From an uncultured Coriobacteriales bacterium (GTDB lineage Bacteria; Actinomycetota; Coriobacteriia; Coriobacteriales; UMGS124): a stretch of DNA of 64,000 bases. The DNA lies in contig CAKUAI010000015.1 in the NCBI GenBank assembly GCA_934636245.1, positions 1-64,000 on the forward strand, read 5' to 3'. The notes beneath the pieces are model-generated. The model saw only the letters and a list, made by a program, of their open reading frames with translations. It was not told where the DNA came from and did no database searches. The position numbers and the translations under genes were made by a program. This document shows, one piece after another, positions 61,695-64,000 of this stretch. The first letter of the stretch is position 1, and every line of letters starts with the position of its first letter.

Positions 61695-62825
61695 CTACAG
61701 CAGCTCGATCTTGCCGTCGACGACCGTAAGGCCGATTTGACCCTCAAGCAGGGCATCGAGGTGAGATCCAAGCAGCTCGTGACGCCAGCCGCGCGACAGT
61801 GGCGAAGACGCCCTGTGCTCGAAATAGTCGATGAGCTCGTCGCGCGAGGCCAGAATCGACGAGGCGATGTGCTCGCGGTCGGCAACCATGCGCGTGAGCG
61901 CGTACATGAGGTCACAGACGCACTCGCTCTCCAGGCTCGGCTTGCTGCGATGGGGCGTATCAGGGTAGAGCTCGGGCGGGCACGCGACGCCGGCGCGCAC
62001 AGCCGCAAGCACCTCGGCGCGGTCCTGGGCAGATAGGTCCGCCCCTCCCCGGATACGCATAAGCGCGGCATCGGTGTTCGGCATGCGCTTGGCAATCTCG
62101 GCGAGAAGCTCGTCTCCCATCACCCACCTGCGGGGCTTGTCGATCTTTGCCGCAAGATTCTCGCGCCAAGCGGCAACCTCGCGCGCCACGCTCATCTGAC
62201 GGCGCGACAGCGAGCCCACACGCTTGACCTTGCGGTAGGCCTCGCGAGGGTCGTGGCGATAGCTCTGCGGGTCGCAGGCGTGGGCGAAGTCGTCTTCCAG
62301 CCATGCGGTGCGGCCGAGCTCCTCAAGACGGGCACGCATCGTGCGCCAGATGCCGGGCAGGTAACGCACGTCATCGAGGGCGTAGGCAATCTGCTTGGCA
62401 TCAAGGGGACGAGCCGACCAGTCGGTCAGGGACTCGGCCTTGGGCAGGTGCACGTGGCAGAAGTCCTCAACAAGGGCGCCATAGCCGATCTGATAGCGGT
62501 CGGAAATGAACGAGGCGGCCATCTGCGTGTCGAAGATGGGGCTGGGAAGGGTGCCGCACCACTCCTGAAGCACTTCCATGTCCTGAGAACAGGCATGGAG
62601 GACCTTAGTGATGGCGGGATTTTTGAAAAGAGCCACCAGGGGCTCCACATCATGCACGCAGAAGGGATCGACCGCTACCTGCTCGTCGTCGGTGCCAAGC
62701 TGCACGAGGCACAGACGCGCCCGATAGGTCTTCTCGCGCAGGAACTCGGTGTCGATGGCCAAGACCTCGCTGCCCTGGGCGCGGTCGCAAAAATCGCGGA
62801 GTTGCTCGCCGGTGGTGATAAGCAC
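61695..62825 (-). CDS. rnd: Ribonuclease D
   Basis: The 376-residue DEDD 3'-5' exonuclease trims tRNA precursors. DEDDy motifs: AIDTEFLREKTY, VLHACSQDMEVL, and YALDDVRYLPGIW; an HRDC domain follows at about 210-290. The start GTG 62825 (VLITTGEQLRDF) follows GGGAG. It lies directly downstream of two tRNA-Val genes on the same strand but beyond their terminator. Confidence 0.93.
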   Translation of the reverse strand: MLITTGEQLRDFCDRAQGSEVLAIDTEFLREKTYRARLCLVQLGTDDEQVAVDPFCVHDVEPLVALFKNPAITKVLHACSQDMEVLQEWCGTLPSPIFDTQMAASFISDRYQIGYGALVEDFCHVHLPKAESLTDWSARPLDAKQIAYALDDVRYLPGIWRTMRARLEELGRTAWLEDDFAHACDPQSYRHDPREAYRKVKRVGSLSRRQMSVAREVAAWRENLAAKIDKPRRWVMGDELLAEIAKRMPNTDAALMRIRGGADLSAQDRAEVLAAVRAGVACPPELYPDTPHRSKPSLESECVCDLMYALTRMVADREHIASSILASRDELIDYFEHRASSPLSRGWRHELLGSHLDALLEGQIGLTVVDGKIELL

Positions 62826-62883
62826 TGCCTGTGTCTCCCTGTCTTCCTCATACGTGTGCGTGCGTGGACAAACTTGGGACAAA

Positions 62884-62920
62884 ACGAAAAAGGTCGGTCG
62901 GGTTTCCCCGGCCGACCTTT
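62884..62920 (-). terminator. Terminator of the tRNA-Val pair
   Basis: AAAGGTCGGCCGGG / CCCGACCGACCTTT (one mismatch), loop GAAA, followed by TTCGTTTTG on the minus strand. Confidence 0.85.
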
Positions 62921-62929
62921 GTCTCACAA

Positions 62930-63004
62930 TGGTGGGCGTTACAAGATTTGAACTTGTGACCTCTTCCGTGTCAGGGAAGCGCTCTCCCCCTGAGCTAAAC
63001 GCCC
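62930..63004 (-). tRNA. tRNA-Val(GAC), copy 2
   Basis: The 75-nt gene starts GGGCGTTTAGCTCAGG, has anticodon loop CTGACAC (anticodon GAC, codons GTC/GTT), acceptor GGGCGTT/AACGCCC and encoded CCA. It is identical to 63043-63117. Confidence 0.96.
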
Positions 63005-63042
63005 GTATGGTTTTCCGCAACAAGTGCGGGAGGGATATCGAA

Positions 63043-63117
63043 TGGTGGGCGTTACAAGATTTGAACTTGTGACCTCTTCCGTGTCAGGGAAGCGCTCTCC
63101 CCCTGAGCTAAACGCCC
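63043..63117 (-). tRNA. tRNA-Val(GAC), copy 1
   Basis: This 75-nt gene is identical to the copy at 62930-63004, with 38 nt between them. It is the first transcribed gene after the promoter at 63149-63177. Confidence 0.96.
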
Positions 63118-63148
63118 ATTCGGCCGCCGTATCCGTCGGCGAGGAGGT

Positions 63149-63177
63149 ACTATATAGGGTATCGCCAGCCGATGCAA
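63149..63177 (-). promoter_or_regulatory. Promoter of the tRNA-Val pair
   Basis: On the minus strand TTGCAT (63172-63177) and TATAGT (63149-63154) are separated by 17 nt, about 32 nt upstream of the first tRNA-Val. Confidence 0.8.
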
Positions 63178-63249
63178 GAGAAGATTTGCTTCAGGCGAAG
63201 AATTGGGCTCACCTTCACAAGTCGCCTACAACTTCACGCTCGCTCCCCC

Positions 63250-64000
63250 TCAGTTTTGGACGCCCGCTGAGGTGGATTTTGCCGGCAGCCCAGGCTCATG
63301 GGGCTCGGGCAACGTCGTGTACTCAATGTTCTCGAAACGCTCTTGCATGAACGCGTCGTCGTAATGTTGGTCGATGAACCGCTCCAGGGCGTTGGTTGCC
63401 GGTATGCCCTCGTCGCGCGCCCCCTTGCGCAGCGACACGGCGATCGTCATCGAGGCGTCCGCCACAAGAAAGGCAGTGAGCGTGACCACAATGATCGTAC
63501 GCGCCGGCTCTTCAGGCGTGCCGAGGAGAAAGACGGTCTCGGGCATGATCGAATGCGCCCACACGCACCCCAGCATGCCCCACAGAAGGCTCATGCGCAG
63601 GCACACGAACTTCGTGATGGCGTCGGGATAGGTCTCATAGGTCCAAGAGACCATGCCGAACACATGCTCCAGGCACATGCCCACAAGTTGCTCGAGCACC
63701 GAGCCGATGACCATGGAGAGCAAGAAGATGACCCACAGGGGCCGCTTGCGTATCTTCCAAAGGCAGACGGTGAGCAAAACGGCGCCGATGCCATACAGAG
63801 GCGAAAACGGCCCCCAGACCATGCCGTAGCGATGCTGCAGGGATCCTTGTGTGACAAGCCACCACAGGGTCTCAAGCACAAGGCCCAGCACGCTTGCAAA
63901 CGTGAAGATGACAACGAGATGGTAGAAGCTCACCGAGGGCAGGGAGTCGAGGTACGCCTCGCGGCGGATTCTGCGCAACCGCGAGCGCTCGTCGAGCTGC
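63250..64000 (-). CDS. CmpB-type (putative ABC transporter type IV, PF06541-like) membrane protein, 5' end outside window
   Basis: The frame runs from the window edge to the stop at 63250, about 249 residues; the true start is outside, because no ribosome-binding site precedes the internal TTG at 63978. The protein has about six hydrophobic segments. The stretch FASVLGLVLETLWWLVTQGS, with YGMVWGPFSPLYGIGAVLL, matches the PF06541 family (GxLxE and R-GxxxGPxxPxYG pattern). The C-terminal 60 residues are soluble. The function of this family is not established. Confidence 0.78.
   Translation of the reverse strand, partial: QLDERSRLRRIRREAYLDSLPSVSFYHLVVIFTFASVLGLVLETLWWLVTQGSLQHRYGMVWGPFSPLYGIGAVLLTVCLWKIRKRPLWVIFLLSMVIGSVLEQLVGMCLEHVFGMVSWTYETYPDAITKFVCLRMSLLWGMLGCVWAHSIMPETVFLLGTPEEPARTIIVVTLTAFLVADASMTIAVSLRKGARDEGIPATNALERFIDQHYDDAFMQERFENIEYTTLPEPHEPGLPAKSTSAGVQN

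Overview
The window is a dense, GC-rich (roughly 60-65% by eye) bacterial chromosome segment made almost entirely of core genes. Several traits together suggest an actinobacterium of the class Coriobacteriia (Collinsella/Olsenella/Atopobium-like): high GC with many GTG and TTG starts, a complete rod-shape cluster (mreB-mreC-mreD-PBP2-RodA), a two-subunit glycyl-tRNA synthetase (glyQ, glyS), TrmFO, pyruvate phosphate dikinase with its regulator, a UDP-galactopyranose mutase, and a B12-type radical SAM/DUF2344/RNase G-like block next to rplU-rpmA-obg. The placement is an inference from gene content, not a search result. I see no prophage, insertion sequence, CRISPR array or rRNA.

Layout. 1-2035: a YhgE/Pip membrane protein with heptad repeats (cut by the window edge) coupled to an ABC-type ATPase with degenerate motifs. 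2313-5050: gltX and a flippase-like membrane protein, convergent. 5133-5573: four minus-strand tRNA genes (Gln, then three Glu) behind one strong promoter. 5707-12871: ysxC facing rnhA, then xerC, trmFO, dprA, comM and a YraN-family protein with a long acidic N-terminus, the last five running on the minus strand and mostly overlapping. 13185-15570: rplS, rnhB and dgt. 15715-25547: a minus-strand run of ppdK, ppsR, glyS, glyQ, lepB, trmD, rimM, khpA and rpsP. 25803-27827: a two-component system divergent from rpsP. 27921-44912: a nearly unbroken minus-strand run. It contains mreB, mreC, mreD, PBP2, rodA, a DUF697-like protein, a B12 radical SAM protein, DUF2344, an RNase G-like protein, rplU, rpmA, obg, proB, proA, nadD, yqeK and rsfS. 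45003-49079: ndk, a TPR membrane protein, a zinc-ribbon membrane protein and a cell-wall amidase. 49357-54850: ppx, ppk, a 23S rRNA m5U methyltransferase and maf on the plus strand. 54953-59744: a GT2 glycosyltransferase with glf, then pta and ackA placed tail to tail. 60054-64000: xseB, xseA, rnd, two tRNA-Val genes and a partial CmpB-type membrane protein.

How the genes fit together. Translation and RNA maturation dominate: aminoacyl-tRNA synthetases, ribosomal proteins L19, S16, L21 and L27, RimM, TrmD, TrmFO, Obg, RsfS, RNase D and tRNAs. Envelope growth is the second theme (MreBCD, PBP2, RodA, LepB, amidase, Glf and a glycosyltransferase). Central metabolism contributes the PEP/pyruvate switch (PpdK and PpsR), acetate formation (Pta and AckA), proline synthesis (ProB and ProA) and polyphosphate turnover (Ppk and Ppx). 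Gene order within most blocks is the widely conserved one, which strengthens the calls.

The window is mostly ordinary. The points most worth a second look are an RNase E/G-family protein that appears to have lost both catalytic aspartates, the degenerate ATPase paired with the heptad-repeat YhgE protein, the large acidic extension on YraN, a twin-arginine signal combined with a lipobox on the amidase, the tail of polyphosphate kinase, and terminator hairpins abutting the ribosome-binding sites of ppsR, obg and mreB. I found no clearly new multi-gene system. All coordinates and motif calls come from reading the sequence; no search was run.
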